DNA of 64,000 nt. Origin: Pectobacterium betavasculorum (GTDB lineage: Bacteria; Pseudomonadota; Gammaproteobacteria; Enterobacterales; Enterobacteriaceae). Below are positions 18,246 through 28,585 of this stretch, piece after piece. The stretch spans positions 1-64,000 of the forward strand of contig NZ_JQHM01000006.1 in assembly GCF_000749845.1 (NCBI RefSeq), in the 5' to 3' direction. Each line of letters begins with the position of its first letter. The stretch's first letter is position 1. A model generated the notes under the pieces. It was not told where the DNA came from and ran no database searches. It saw only the letters and a list, made by a program, of their open reading frames with translations. The position numbers and the translations under genes are program-made.

Positions 18246-19655
18246 TTATTCTATCATGCACGGCGCTAACAGCCAGTGTTGTAGCGTTAATTGCCCAGAG
18301 CCACTGAACGTCATGGTCGCTTCGCCTACCGGGAAAGTGCGTGCAGACATCACAGCCTCGCCATCGTTGATAAAAATTTCAACGCTGGAGCGATCGCACA
18401 ATATCTGTAATTGACTCAGGCCACCGCGCCAGTAGCGATGTTCTGGCTCGCCAGTGCGACGGTTGCGTCGGCTCATCGTGACGCGTTCACCGTCCCAACA
18501 GAGAACAAGCTGGGAGGCAAGGTTGAGCTGGAATTCCCCCTGAACGGTGATGAGCACTTCTGCGCTGCTAATGGGTAGCGGCGATGCGTAGTCTGCGGCA
18601 CCCTGCCAGGTGTAATGCTGTCTACGCAGCTGTTGCAATTCGCGCGCGGGACGTTGATAAACACGATCGCCATGCCGCGTGAGTTCACGCGGACAGGTCA
18701 TGATATGGATCCAGCCGTGCTCTATCGTCGGTTCAAAAAACTCATTGTCGTCGGGAATCGACATCCAGCCAAACAACAGGCGTCTCCCGTCTTCACTCAG
18801 CGTGGTTTGTGGGGCGTAAAACTCGAAACCGAGATCCAGCTCGTGGAAATCCTGATGCGGGTAAGCGCCGCTTTGGTAGTCGAGTGAGCCAATGAAATAG
18901 CCCGCTTGAAAAGTATTCAGGTAGCGCTCGTCTTCGGCGGGAACGCCCTGTGGGCAGCAAATCAGTACGTCTTTGCTATCCAGCGGGAACAGGTCTGGGC
19001 ATTCCCACATGTAGCCAAAATCACCGAGTCCACCCAAACGAGAACCGGCGATCTCAGCCATCTTTTCCCATGCCAGCAGATCGGCAGAACGATAGAGCAG
19101 TACCTTCCCTTGAAGATCGAGATCCTGTGCGCCGAGCACCATGTACCAGTGGTCGTCATGATGCCATACTTTCGGATCGCGAACATGCCCGGTGTAGCCA
19201 TCGGGGAGCGTCAGAACCGCTCCCTTCTTGTCATATTCACCGTTAGGGTTCTCACGGGCGAGGCACTGAAACGCGGTGCGTGAACCGTCATCGTATTTGA
19301 CGTTGCCAGTGTAAATCAGCGTGATTGCCCCGTGATCTACGACGGCAGAACCAGAGTAGCAGCCGTGGCTTTCATAACTTTCGCTTGGCACCAGCGCGAC
19401 GGGTTCATGCTTCCAATTCACCAGATCGACGGAACTCCAGTGCCCCCAGAATTTCGCTCCGTGGGCACAGGCCAAAGGATTCCACTGATAAAACAGATGG
19501 TAACGCCCGTTGTGATGAATGAATCCGTTCGGATCGTTAAGCAGACCTACGCACGGGGACAGATGCCATTCCGGGCGATACGGGTCTTCCTGTTTCCGTG
19601 AGTGACCTGACATCAAGGCGTGCGCCATGCGTTTTACTAAGTGGACTTCCTTCAT
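18246..19655 (-). CDS. scrB: Sucrose-6-phosphate hydrolase (GH32 invertase)
   Basis: A 469-residue cytoplasmic glycoside hydrolase family 32 enzyme that splits sucrose-6-phosphate to glucose-6-phosphate and fructose. The three GH32 catalytic motifs are visible: LLNDPNGF (nucleophile Asp near residue 41), HVRDPKVW (transition-state Asp) and MWECPDLF (acid/base Glu). A beta-sandwich forms the C-terminal 150 residues. Its ATG overlaps the scrA stop (TAATG), indicating translational coupling. Confidence 0.96.
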   Translation of the reverse strand: MKEVHLVKRMAHALMSGHSRKQEDPYRPEWHLSPCVGLLNDPNGFIHHNGRYHLFYQWNPLACAHGAKFWGHWSSVDLVNWKHEPVALVPSESYESHGCYSGSAVVDHGAITLIYTGNVKYDDGSRTAFQCLARENPNGEYDKKGAVLTLPDGYTGHVRDPKVWHHDDHWYMVLGAQDLDLQGKVLLYRSADLLAWEKMAEIAGSRLGGLGDFGYMWECPDLFPLDSKDVLICCPQGVPAEDERYLNTFQAGYFIGSLDYQSGAYPHQDFHELDLGFEFYAPQTTLSEDGRRLLFGWMSIPDDNEFFEPTIEHGWIHIMTCPRELTRHGDRVYQRPARELQQLRRQHYTWQGAADYASPLPISSAEVLITVQGEFQLNLASQLVLCWDGERVTMSRRNRRTGEPEHRYWRGGLSQLQILCDRSSVEIFINDGEAVMSARTFPVGEATMTFSGSGQLTLQHWLLAPCMIE

Positions 19656-21025
19656 TATTCGCTATCCGTTTTGTATTTCAGCAGTAAGGAAATGACAAAG
19701 GCGGCACCGAATGCAATCAACATCCCAATCAGGTAGTTAAGCATTGACCCTCCTTGCACAATGGCCAGCCCCGGAAAACCAGTCAGCCCAACGGCCGTCA
19801 TATTGACGTGATTGAAAACGACCCATGCGCCACCGAGCGCACCGCCTGCCAGCGCCGCCAGAAACGGCTTAATGAAGCGCAGGTTGATACCAAAGATCGC
19901 CGCTTCAGTGATACCCAGCAGACAAGACAGCCCGGCTGGAACGGCAATCGCTCTGGTTTTGGCATCACGCGTTTTGAAGTAGACCGCCAGACACGCGCCA
20001 CCCTGCGCCACATTCGCCATCGCCCAAATCGGCAGCAGGAAGTTGACGCCGATATTCGGGTTGCCAAGCAGTCCGGCTTCAATGGCATGGAAGCTGTGGT
20101 GAACGCCGGTGATCACGATGGCGGAGTAGAGGCCGCCGAACAGTAAACCGGCTAGCCAACCCGCATGGGTAATCAAGGTACTGAGGACGAGAGAAATGCC
20201 ATCGCCCAATGCGCGCCCAGCTGGGCCGATGAGCAGCATCGCGACGAAGCCGGAGATGATGACCGTTAGGAAAGGCGTGACGATGATGTCGAGTGAATCC
20301 GGTACAACTTTGCGCAGGCGCTTTTCCACGATACTCATGAACCAGACAGCCAGCAATACCGGGAATACGGTGCCCTGATAGCCGATCATAGCAATGTCCA
20401 TGCCGAAGAAATGCATGGTTTGGAAGCCACCCGCGACGCCCCAGGCGTTAGTCAGCGCCGGGTGGGTCAGAATGCCACCCAGCGTTGCACCCAAATAGGG
20501 GTTACCGCCGAATTCCCGCGCGGCAGTGAAACCGATCAGCACAGGCAGGATAATAAAGGCAGCGGAGCTGAACATATCCAGCATCACGAAGATTGCACTG
20601 CTGGAGTCGACCCAGCCGTAGGTCTTGATCATGCCGAGCAGCCCCATCAGCAGGCCGGAAGCGATAATCGCTGGCATGATAGGGACGAAGATGTTCGATA
20701 GCAGACGCGCCAGACGTTGCAGCGGGTTCAGCTTTTTCGCTGCGATAGAGGCGGCTTCGGATTTGCTTGATTCGCTGATGCCTGCTGCTTTGATGAACTC
20801 GGCATACACTTTGTTCACCAATCCGGTGCCGAAAATAATCTGCATTTGTCCGGCGTTCTGGAAGCACCCTTTAACGCCGTCAACGTTCTCAATGGCTTTC
20901 TTGTCTGCCAAATTGTCGTCATTCAGCACCAGACGCAGGCGAGTCGCACAGTGGGCAGCGCTGGCAATGTTTTCTTTCCCGCCGAGAAGGGGGAGTAGCG
21001 CGGCGGCAGTAGCGTTGATATCCAT
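19655..21025 (-). CDS. scrA: Sucrose PTS permease, EIIBC component
   Basis: A 456-residue membrane permease that imports and phosphorylates sucrose. The EIIB domain is at the N-terminus with phosphorylated Cys26 (SAAHCATRLRLVLND). The EIIC domain follows, with about ten membrane segments from residue 110 (LLSNIFVPIMPAIIASGLLMG, GITEAAIFGINLRFIKPF). There is no EIIA domain, so it relies on the glucose EIIA (Crr), as other enteric ScrA proteins do. It sits between the porin and the hydrolase genes. Confidence 0.96.
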   Translation of the reverse strand: MDINATAAALLPLLGGKENIASAAHCATRLRLVLNDDNLADKKAIENVDGVKGCFQNAGQMQIIFGTGLVNKVYAEFIKAAGISESSKSEAASIAAKKLNPLQRLARLLSNIFVPIMPAIIASGLLMGLLGMIKTYGWVDSSSAIFVMLDMFSSAAFIILPVLIGFTAAREFGGNPYLGATLGGILTHPALTNAWGVAGGFQTMHFFGMDIAMIGYQGTVFPVLLAVWFMSIVEKRLRKVVPDSLDIIVTPFLTVIISGFVAMLLIGPAGRALGDGISLVLSTLITHAGWLAGLLFGGLYSAIVITGVHHSFHAIEAGLLGNPNIGVNFLLPIWAMANVAQGGACLAVYFKTRDAKTRAIAVPAGLSCLLGITEAAIFGINLRFIKPFLAALAGGALGGAWVVFNHVNMTAVGLTGFPGLAIVQGGSMLNYLIGMLIAFGAAFVISLLLKYKTDSE

Positions 21026-21095
21026 ATTATTCCTCTATATATGCTGTTTCTTCAGCGTCGATTAACGCGTAATCGACGCCAAGGCTAGCCAATGA

Positions 21096-22673
<1,578 letters not shown>

Positions 22674-22680
22674 TCATGTT

Positions 22681-22706
22681 TAGCTAAATTGCTAAACCGA
22701 TTTTCC
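22681..22706 (-). promoter_or_regulatory. Candidate ScrR operator before scrY
   Basis: GCTAAACCGATTTT at 22691-22704, an imperfect AAACCGGTTT palindrome, is repeated in reverse orientation upstream of scrK. A second half, TTTAGCTAAA, lies just to its left. The place and repetition fit two ScrR operators in front of the two scr transcription units. Confidence 0.55.
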
Positions 22707-22828
22707 ATGGGAAAAATAAAAGCCAGCAGGAGGGTTAGCAAGAAATTTCATTCGCCCGATTCTGTAACTGTGATCCTGACTACAAAACCGGGCGGTAGCC
22801 GTATTAAACGAAGGCCGTTAGAGCTTGG

Positions 22829-23752
22829 CTACGGGAGTGTGTGCAACTGCTGGGCATAGGGTAACGCTGTCATCGCACCCTTTGCCGTCGTGGCTAGCGC
22901 GCCGCACCGTTGCGCCTGCTCGATAATCGGATCCCAACTCAACGGCTGTGACAGATCGTCATATTCCGCCAGGCCGTGCAGCAAACCAGCAACGAAGGCA
23001 TCCCCTGCGCCGGTGGTATCGACAGGTATCACCGACGGCGCAGCAAAGTGTCGTAACTGGTGGCGATCGTGCAGCCAGACGCCTTCGCTGCCCAGCGTCA
23101 CCAGCAATAGCCGGGTGGGATAGCGCTGCATGAACTGTTGGATCCCTTCTTCAACATCCGGCGTTGGACAGAGAAAGGCCAGCTCTTCGCGCGACAGTTT
23201 GACCACATCGGCCAGCATCAGCGCCTGTGTCAGGCAGTCGCGCAGTTCCTGCTCGCTTTGCCAGAGGTCGTCACGAATATTAGGGTCGAAGCAAACTCGC
23301 CCCTGTGCGGCTTTCACCTGCCGCATCGCCTCAAAGGCGGTGCTACGCGAGGGCTCCTGCGAAAGTGCGATGGAGCACAGGTGCAGCCATTCTCCCTGAT
23401 TGAACGCCGGCAGGTCTTCCGGCTGTAAAAACAGGTCAGCGCTTGGACGCACCATAAACGTGAAGGTGCGCTCTCCTGTTTCATCGAGGCTCACAACGAC
23501 GGTTGAAGTGCGGTAGAACCTGTCGTGTGCCATATAGCGGGTATCGACGTTTTCCTGTTCCAGCACCGTTTTTAGAAAATGGCCAAAAACATCGTCGCCG
23601 ACGCGACCGACAAAGGCGCTGTTGCCCCCCAGTCTGGCAACGCCAACGGCGACATTGGCCGGTGCACCGCCGGGGCATTTCAGATAGCGTTCTGTATCTT
23701 CCGGTATGAGATCGACAACCGCGTCGCCCATGACCCAAACTCTGTTTGCCAT
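22829..23752 (-). CDS. scrK: Fructokinase of the sucrose regulon (PfkB family)
   Basis: A 307-residue PfkB-type sugar kinase that phosphorylates the fructose released by ScrB. The N-terminal motif GGAPANVAVGVARLGGNSAFVGRVGDD and the C-terminal ATP/anion-hole motif VDTTGAGDAFVAGLLHG (catalytic Asp in GAGD, near residue 252) are present. It is the first gene of the scr series and is preceded by a candidate ScrR operator. Confidence 0.95.
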   Translation of the reverse strand: MANRVWVMGDAVVDLIPEDTERYLKCPGGAPANVAVGVARLGGNSAFVGRVGDDVFGHFLKTVLEQENVDTRYMAHDRFYRTSTVVVSLDETGERTFTFMVRPSADLFLQPEDLPAFNQGEWLHLCSIALSQEPSRSTAFEAMRQVKAAQGRVCFDPNIRDDLWQSEQELRDCLTQALMLADVVKLSREELAFLCPTPDVEEGIQQFMQRYPTRLLLVTLGSEGVWLHDRHQLRHFAAPSVIPVDTTGAGDAFVAGLLHGLAEYDDLSQPLSWDPIIEQAQRCGALATTAKGAMTALPYAQQLHTLP

Positions 23753-23797
23753 AACGTTACTCTTATCAACGATAGTTAGACTGTTTGCTAAAATAGA

Positions 23798-23818
23798 AGA
23801 ATCGGTTTAGCTAAGCAA
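23798..23818 (-). promoter_or_regulatory. Candidate ScrR operator before scrK
   Basis: AGAATCGGTTTAGCTAAGC is the inverse of the motif before scrY and lies about 50 bases upstream of the scrK start. Confidence 0.55.
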
Positions 23819-24012
23819 TACTCTTCACCGCAGAGATGCACCTACATCAATAAAACGCACTTTTCCACACAAAGTTGGCGAAAATTTATGCGATTTTCAT
23901 CACGTGCCATGACCATCGGACTAAATAAAAGGACTTACCATCCGATATCTATGAGGTATGGCCACAATTAATGTGGAAATGAGGCCGCAAAAAAGGACGA
24001 ATGGAGAAGGAT

Positions 24013-24051
24013 ATGCATTACCCCACCTCTTTGGTTTATCCCGGTGCGTAA
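24013..24051 (+). CDS. Possible 12-residue leader peptide before the bactofilin gene
   Basis: The ATG at 24013 follows GGAGAAGGAT and encodes MHYPTSLVYPGA then TAA. Its last bases overlap the GTG start of the bactofilin frame in another phase. It may couple translation, or it may show that the real start is in another frame because of a sequence change. Confidence 0.3.
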   Translation: MHYPTSLVYPGA

Positions 24052-24772
24052 TTACAACCTGCTTTGGGGAATATGGGCGATATGGGCTTTGTTGGTTGTC
24101 GTCTGGCTTGTTGATATTTATAGCGGATTCCCCCTTCGATATTACGGTCAAGGAGCCGCTGCCATACTGGCCGCAAGCGCTGTGATTGCATTTTTCTATA
24201 CTGTTACAAGGAATAACACGATGTTTCCATTCGGTAAAAATAAAAAAGACGTAAAGGAGTCGCAAGGGCGCAGTGAAATAAACAGTTCTCCCGCTATCAC
24301 CCCCTCGAACGAGTTGATTAATTCAGTGAACCCTGTGCGTGTGAAAAAAGACACTTTCATTTCTCAGGGGGCGCGTATGACGGGCTCCCTATCTGTTGAT
24401 GGAAATATCACGGTAGAAGGTCAGGTAGAAGGTGATGTGCAGTGTGATAACACGATAAAAGTGGAACACACCGGCCAGGTAAACGGCGAAATGAAATCGC
24501 AGCAGATCGTCATCAATGGCCGTGTTGAAGGACGCATAGTTGCCAGCGTTGTAGCGATCCTGGCGCAAGGAAAAGTGTTCGGCGATATCTTCACCGATGA
24601 ACTCTCGATAGAAAAAGGCGGCATCTTCACCGGACAATCCCACCCGTTGACTCCACCAACGCAGAGTCAGGAAAAACTGACCTACGTGGAAAAGAAAAAA
24701 GAGAAAACCAGTAAAGCCACTGCGGAACAAGAGAATGTCGTGGCACTAGCGAGTAATGCGACGACGGTGTGA
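24044..24772 (+). CDS. Bactofilin (polymer-forming cytoskeletal protein, CcmA-like)
   Basis: A 242-residue protein read from the GTG at 24044. Two hydrophobic segments (residues about 5-25 and 33-52) precede a basic linker. The bactofilin beta-helix spans residues about 100-200: ISQGARMTGSLSVDGNITVEGQVEGDV, GQVNGEMKSQQIVINGRVEGRI, AQGKVFGDIFTDELSIEKGGIFTG. Bactofilins self-assemble into filaments that influence cell shape and envelope functions. An internal ATG at 24221 (MFPFGKNKK) has AAGGA at 8-base spacing and would make a 183-residue soluble form. Proteus mirabilis CcmA is also reported to exist in full-length membrane and shorter forms. Confidence 0.85.
   Translation: MRNYNLLWGIWAIWALLVVVWLVDIYSGFPLRYYGQGAAAILAASAVIAFFYTVTRNNTMFPFGKNKKDVKESQGRSEINSSPAITPSNELINSVNPVRVKKDTFISQGARMTGSLSVDGNITVEGQVEGDVQCDNTIKVEHTGQVNGEMKSQQIVINGRVEGRIVASVVAILAQGKVFGDIFTDELSIEKGGIFTGQSHPLTPPTQSQEKLTYVEKKKEKTSKATAEQENVVALASNATTV
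24221..24772 (+). CDS. Possible internal start giving a soluble bactofilin
   Basis: The ATG at 24221 is in frame with the bactofilin gene and follows the ribosome site AAGGA (24208-24212). This site is better than anything before the GTG at 24044. The product would lack both membrane segments. This is an alternative product of the same gene, not a separate gene. Confidence 0.45.
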   Translation: MFPFGKNKKDVKESQGRSEINSSPAITPSNELINSVNPVRVKKDTFISQGARMTGSLSVDGNITVEGQVEGDVQCDNTIKVEHTGQVNGEMKSQQIVINGRVEGRIVASVVAILAQGKVFGDIFTDELSIEKGGIFTGQSHPLTPPTQSQEKLTYVEKKKEKTSKATAEQENVVALASNATTV

Positions 24773-24958
24773 GGCTCGTTCTTACCATCTGAATGAGACC
24801 TCCGTGTTCCCCGCGCCAGTGGAACCAAATCCCGCTTCTGGCTGGCGCGATGGGGGATTGCGTGTCAGTATTAAAGCACGCCATGTTTGCACTCATCCTA
24901 ATGGTGTCGTGTTATGCCAATAATTTTTGTCTCCCATACGTTACCGTAAGGAGGTGAC

Positions 24959-25417
24959 ATGAAAGTTGAAGCCGCAGAGTCGTCCGTCTTTGCCAGCCAG
25001 CAGGTGATGGCAAAGCGTTCTACAGACCATGCTGAGAAAGCGGAGCTGTCCGAACAGCTTCAGTCTTATCAGGCAGGCAGCGGTGTCGTTCCTGCTGGTC
25101 AGACGACGCGGTATGATTTCACCCGTATTAGCCCTGCCGAACTGTACGAAACGGTTGATAGCCTGGTTAGCAGCGGGCAACTGGGGAGGGAAGAAGGTTC
25201 CGCGTTGCTGAGTTTTATCTCGTCGCCGAGAACTGAAAGTGGTAGCGTGCCGCCTTCCAATGTGTTCCAGCCGATTAATGTTTTCGACACTATTCAGCAA
25301 GGTGTTGCGGGTGCATCATCCCGTAGCGAAGTGCAAAATACCGAAAGCCTGCAACGTGCAGCAGAAGCGCTGAACCGCTTTCAGGGGCAGGTATCTAGTA
25401 TTAGCGTTTACGTCTAG
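24959..25417 (+). CDS. Uncharacterised small soluble protein
   Basis: A 152-residue protein with a very strong ribosome site (AAGGAGGTG, 24948-24956) before the ATG at 24959. It has no signal peptide, no membrane segment and no cysteine. Residues about 50-80 (YDFTRISPAELYETVDSLVSSGQLGREEGSALLSFI) look like two helices. The C-terminal third is rich in Ser/Gln and ends ALNRFQGQVSSISVYV. I do not recognise the family. It stands alone downstream of the bactofilin gene, with its own terminator. Confidence 0.7.
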   Translation: MKVEAAESSVFASQQVMAKRSTDHAEKAELSEQLQSYQAGSGVVPAGQTTRYDFTRISPAELYETVDSLVSSGQLGREEGSALLSFISSPRTESGSVPPSNVFQPINVFDTIQQGVAGASSRSEVQNTESLQRAAEALNRFQGQVSSISVYV

Positions 25418-25463
25418 CGCATTTCGGTACGCCATTGTCTGATGACGTCATCCTTTCCTCTGT

Positions 25464-25490
25464 CCCCGCATTTGCGGGGATAATCGTTTT
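25464..25490 (+). terminator. Terminator after the small unknown gene
   Basis: CCCCGC pairs with GCGGGG around ATTT (25464-25479), followed by ATAATCGTTTT. It lies between convergent genes. Confidence 0.7.
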
Positions 25491-25507
25491 ATAGCTCGTT
25501 CATCGCT

Positions 25508-26254
25508 TTAGGCCGTGCTCAACGTCATTTTCCAGAATAATAACGCCAGCAGGCTGACGACTGCGCCAAGAAGGCACACGCCTGACCAGCCAGCAGCGTC
25601 ATAAGCCACTGTCGTTGCCATCGCGCCAAGCCCGCTGCCGATGCTATAAAACAACATATAACAGCCGACTAAACGGCTGTGTGCATCAGGATGTGTCTTG
25701 AAAATCATGCTTTGATTGGTAACGTGAATGGCCTGTCCGCCCAGATCGAGAACGATGATGCCGACCACCAAGGCGAAAAGAGAATAGGGTGCTAGCCACA
25801 GCGGCAGCCACGATGCCAGCAGCAATAATAGGGCGATGCCGCTGACCCACTGTTCGCGGCCTTTATCGGCCAGCGAGCCTGCTTTCACTGCCGCCAGTGC
25901 GCCGAGAATACCCACCAGACCAAACGCACCGATAACCGTATGAGAAAAGAAATAAGGTTCGCGACTCAGTGGCAGAACGAGCGCGCTCCAAAAAATGCTC
26001 AGAGCAGCAAACATCAGTAAAGCGATGACGCCGCGTATTTGCAACACGCGTTCTTTACGCAGCAGGCTCAGCATAGAAAGCAGCGGCTGTGCGTAATACA
26101 CATTGGCTACGCTGAGGGCGCTGGCACAGGCAAACAGCAGCACTAACGTGCGTGGTAATACCGTTTGTGCTGGTGGTGTAGCGCTGGAAAGATCATATTC
26201 AGTGACGGATGACGTGGTATGAATAGGACTATTTTTCATAATATTGGCTTTCAT
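25508..26254 (-). pseudogene. MFS exporter with large internal deletion
   Basis: The open frame encodes 248 residues, whereas related MFS exporters of this type have about 400. The first membrane helix (LSVANVYYAQPLL, residues about 43-57) is joined directly to SMLSLLRKERVLQIRG, which normally follows helix 6. Helices 2-6 are thus missing while the frame is kept; the junction is near 26075-26090. The second half appears intact, with about six helices (LGGQAIHVTNQSMIF, CYMLFYSIGSGLGA). A half-transporter of this kind is unlikely to work. It is divergent from an HxlR-type regulator gene that may once have controlled it. The start could also be the ATG at 26239. Confidence 0.75.
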
Positions 26255-26394
26255 TACTCACTTTGGTTTCAAAATAAAACCATTTGAAGCATGAATGATC
26301 TGGTTTTACTATGCAACCAAAAAGTGCGCGGTCAGTTTTTCAGCTTGTGGGTAAGGTAAGTAGGATGAACAGGAAAAAGGGGGAGGAAATCGTC

Positions 26395-26841
26395 ATGGTG
26401 AAACGCAAAAGTCTGAAAGAGGATGTGTGTCCCGTCGCTCGTGCATTGGAGGTGGTTGGCGATCGCTGGACATTAATGATTATCCGCGATGCGTTCGACA
26501 ATCGCCGCCGTTTCAGCGATTTTCAGCGCAGTTTAGGCGTTGCCAAAAATATTCTTACCGACCGTCTGCGCACCTTGGTTGACGAAGGGGTTTTTTCCGT
26601 TCAGCCCGTTTCTGAAAGTTCGGCCTATCAGGAATATGTTCTGACACCAAAAGGTGAGCAGTTATTCCCGCTCGTCGTGGCGTTACACCAGTGGGGAGAG
26701 CAGCAGCTGTTCGCTGAAGGGGAAGCTCACTCCCTGCTATTGGATAAGCACACCAGTCAGCCTCTGCGAGCCATGGTGCCGCATTCTGCGCAAGGGCAAC
26801 GGTTGGTCGGGCAGGATACGTTCGTTCAGAAAATAGATTGA
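26395..26841 (+). CDS. HxlR-family winged-helix regulator
   Basis: The ATG at 26395 has GGGAGGA 7 bases upstream; an earlier in-frame start at 26311 lies in the promoter region. The 148-residue product has the HxlR layout: VCPVARALEVVGDRWTLMIIRDAF with the conserved N-terminal Cys, then NRRRFSDFQRSLGVAKNILTDRLRTLVDEGVF and the wing YVLTPKGEQLFPLVVAL. HxlR regulators often respond to electrophiles and control neighbouring oxidoreductase or efflux genes. Here the divergent neighbour is the deleted MFS gene and the downstream neighbour is yhbP. Confidence 0.9.
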   Translation: MVKRKSLKEDVCPVARALEVVGDRWTLMIIRDAFDNRRRFSDFQRSLGVAKNILTDRLRTLVDEGVFSVQPVSESSAYQEYVLTPKGEQLFPLVVALHQWGEQQLFAEGEAHSLLLDKHTSQPLRAMVPHSAQGQRLVGQDTFVQKID

Positions 26842-27345
<504 letters not shown>

Positions 27346-27374
27346 TAAAAGGCGTAGATCAAGGGGGAAAGCCG

Positions 27375-28028
27375 ATGAGCCGGGTACTGTTATTAGGTGC
27401 AACAGGGTTAGTGGGGCACGAATTGTTAGAACTGCTGAAAGTCAATAATCGGGTAGAGACGATCTATGCGCCGACCCGTAAGCCGTTGGCGCATTCGGAG
27501 AAAGTGGTCAATCCGCACGATCCCGATCTGTCTGCTGCGCTCGCGCAATTGAGCGATCCTGTTGATATTGCATTTTGTTGCCTGGGTTCTACGCTCAAGA
27601 CGGCAGGCAGTAAGCAGGCTTTCCGCTATGTGGATTACACGCTGGTCGTGGAAGGATCAAAAGTGGCGCTAGCGCTGGGGGCGACGCACCTTTTGGCGGT
27701 CAGTTCACTGAGTGCGAGTGCAACGTCGCCTTTCTTCTACTCGCGTGTGAAAGGAGAAACGGAAAAATCGCTGCGTCAGCAAGGCTGGCAGCACCTGACA
27801 CTGGCACAGCCGTCGATGCTGCTGGGGGAAAGAGAAGACAGTCGAACACTGGAGAGCCTTGCCGCGCCGTTGTTCCGCCTGTTCCCGGCAAAGTGGCGGG
27901 CGATTGAGGGAAAAACCGTAGCGCAGGCGTTGTTGAATCAGGCGTTCTCGCCGGAGCCAAAAGCGCGGGTTACGGTACTGGAATCCGATCAATTGCGTTC
28001 GCTGGGGAAGTGGCAGCCGCTTCAGTAG
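27375..28028 (+). CDS. yraR: NAD(P)-binding Rossmann protein YraR
   Basis: A 217-residue short-chain-dehydrogenase-like protein of the YraR/HTATIP2 type. The dinucleotide-binding loop VLLLGATGLVGHELL is at residues 4-18, then FCCLGSTLKTAGSKQAFRYVDY, VSSLSASATSPFFYSRVKGETEKSL with the YxxxK pair, and LTLAQPSMLLGERE. The reaction is not established. It follows yhbP by 29 bases and converges on nrdG with only about 11 bases between stops. Confidence 0.88.
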   Translation: MSRVLLLGATGLVGHELLELLKVNNRVETIYAPTRKPLAHSEKVVNPHDPDLSAALAQLSDPVDIAFCCLGSTLKTAGSKQAFRYVDYTLVVEGSKVALALGATHLLAVSSLSASATSPFFYSRVKGETEKSLRQQGWQHLTLAQPSMLLGEREDSRTLESLAAPLFRLFPAKWRAIEGKTVAQALLNQAFSPEPKARVTVLESDQLRSLGKWQPLQ

Positions 28029-28039
28029 CCGCTTATCGA

Positions 28040-28504
28040 TTAGCGCAGGCGGTGGACAACCTGATTGCTGCTGCCACGCCAAATCAGTGCGGGATCTTTC
28101 AGATCTTGCACAAATTTTCCATCGACTAACACGTTGATGAGATCGACCACCCGCTGTTGTTCCGGCGTAATTTCCGCCAGCACGTAGCCTGTCCAGACCC
28201 AGATATCTTTGCCGGGGCATTCCGCACGTATACGTTGTACTAGCCGCAGGATGTCAGGCACATTCTGTGGGTGAAGCGGATCGCCTCCAGACAGAGAAAT
28301 TCCCTGTCGTGGGATGAGCGTATCCTGAAGATCGGCGATGATCCGATCTTCCTGTTCCTGTGTAAACGGCTGACCGGAGTTCAGTCTCCAGGTACTTTTG
28401 TTGTAGCACCCAACGCACTCATGCACGCAGCCAGCGACAAACAGCGTGCAGCGAGTGCCGGGGCCGTTGACCACATCGACGGGATAATATTGGTGGTAAT
28501 TCAT
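28040..28504 (-). CDS. nrdG: Anaerobic ribonucleotide reductase activating enzyme
   Basis: A 154-residue radical-SAM protein (E. coli NrdG 154) that installs the glycyl radical in NrdD. The [4Fe-4S] cluster motif CxxxCxxC is seen in AGCVHECVGCYNKSTW near residues 26-33. The SAM-binding GISLSGGDPLHPQN and WVWTGY segments follow. It is the second gene of the nrdD-nrdG unit. Confidence 0.96.
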   Translation of the reverse strand: MNYHQYYPVDVVNGPGTRCTLFVAGCVHECVGCYNKSTWRLNSGQPFTQEQEDRIIADLQDTLIPRQGISLSGGDPLHPQNVPDILRLVQRIRAECPGKDIWVWTGYVLAEITPEQQRVVDLINVLVDGKFVQDLKDPALIWRGSSNQVVHRLR

Positions 28505-28557
28505 ACGGTAGAGCCCATGTTATGAGGCGGGCGTATGTCAACGGTGCCGCAAAAGGC

Positions 28558-28577
28558 GGGCCGCATTGCTGCGGCCC
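28558..28577. other. Hairpin between nrdD and nrdG
   Basis: GGGCCGCA pairs perfectly with TGCGGCCC around TTGC, a few bases beyond the nrdD stop. There is no T-tract. It may limit nrdG expression or stabilise the nrdD message. Confidence 0.6.
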
Positions 28578-28585
28578 AGAAGGGA

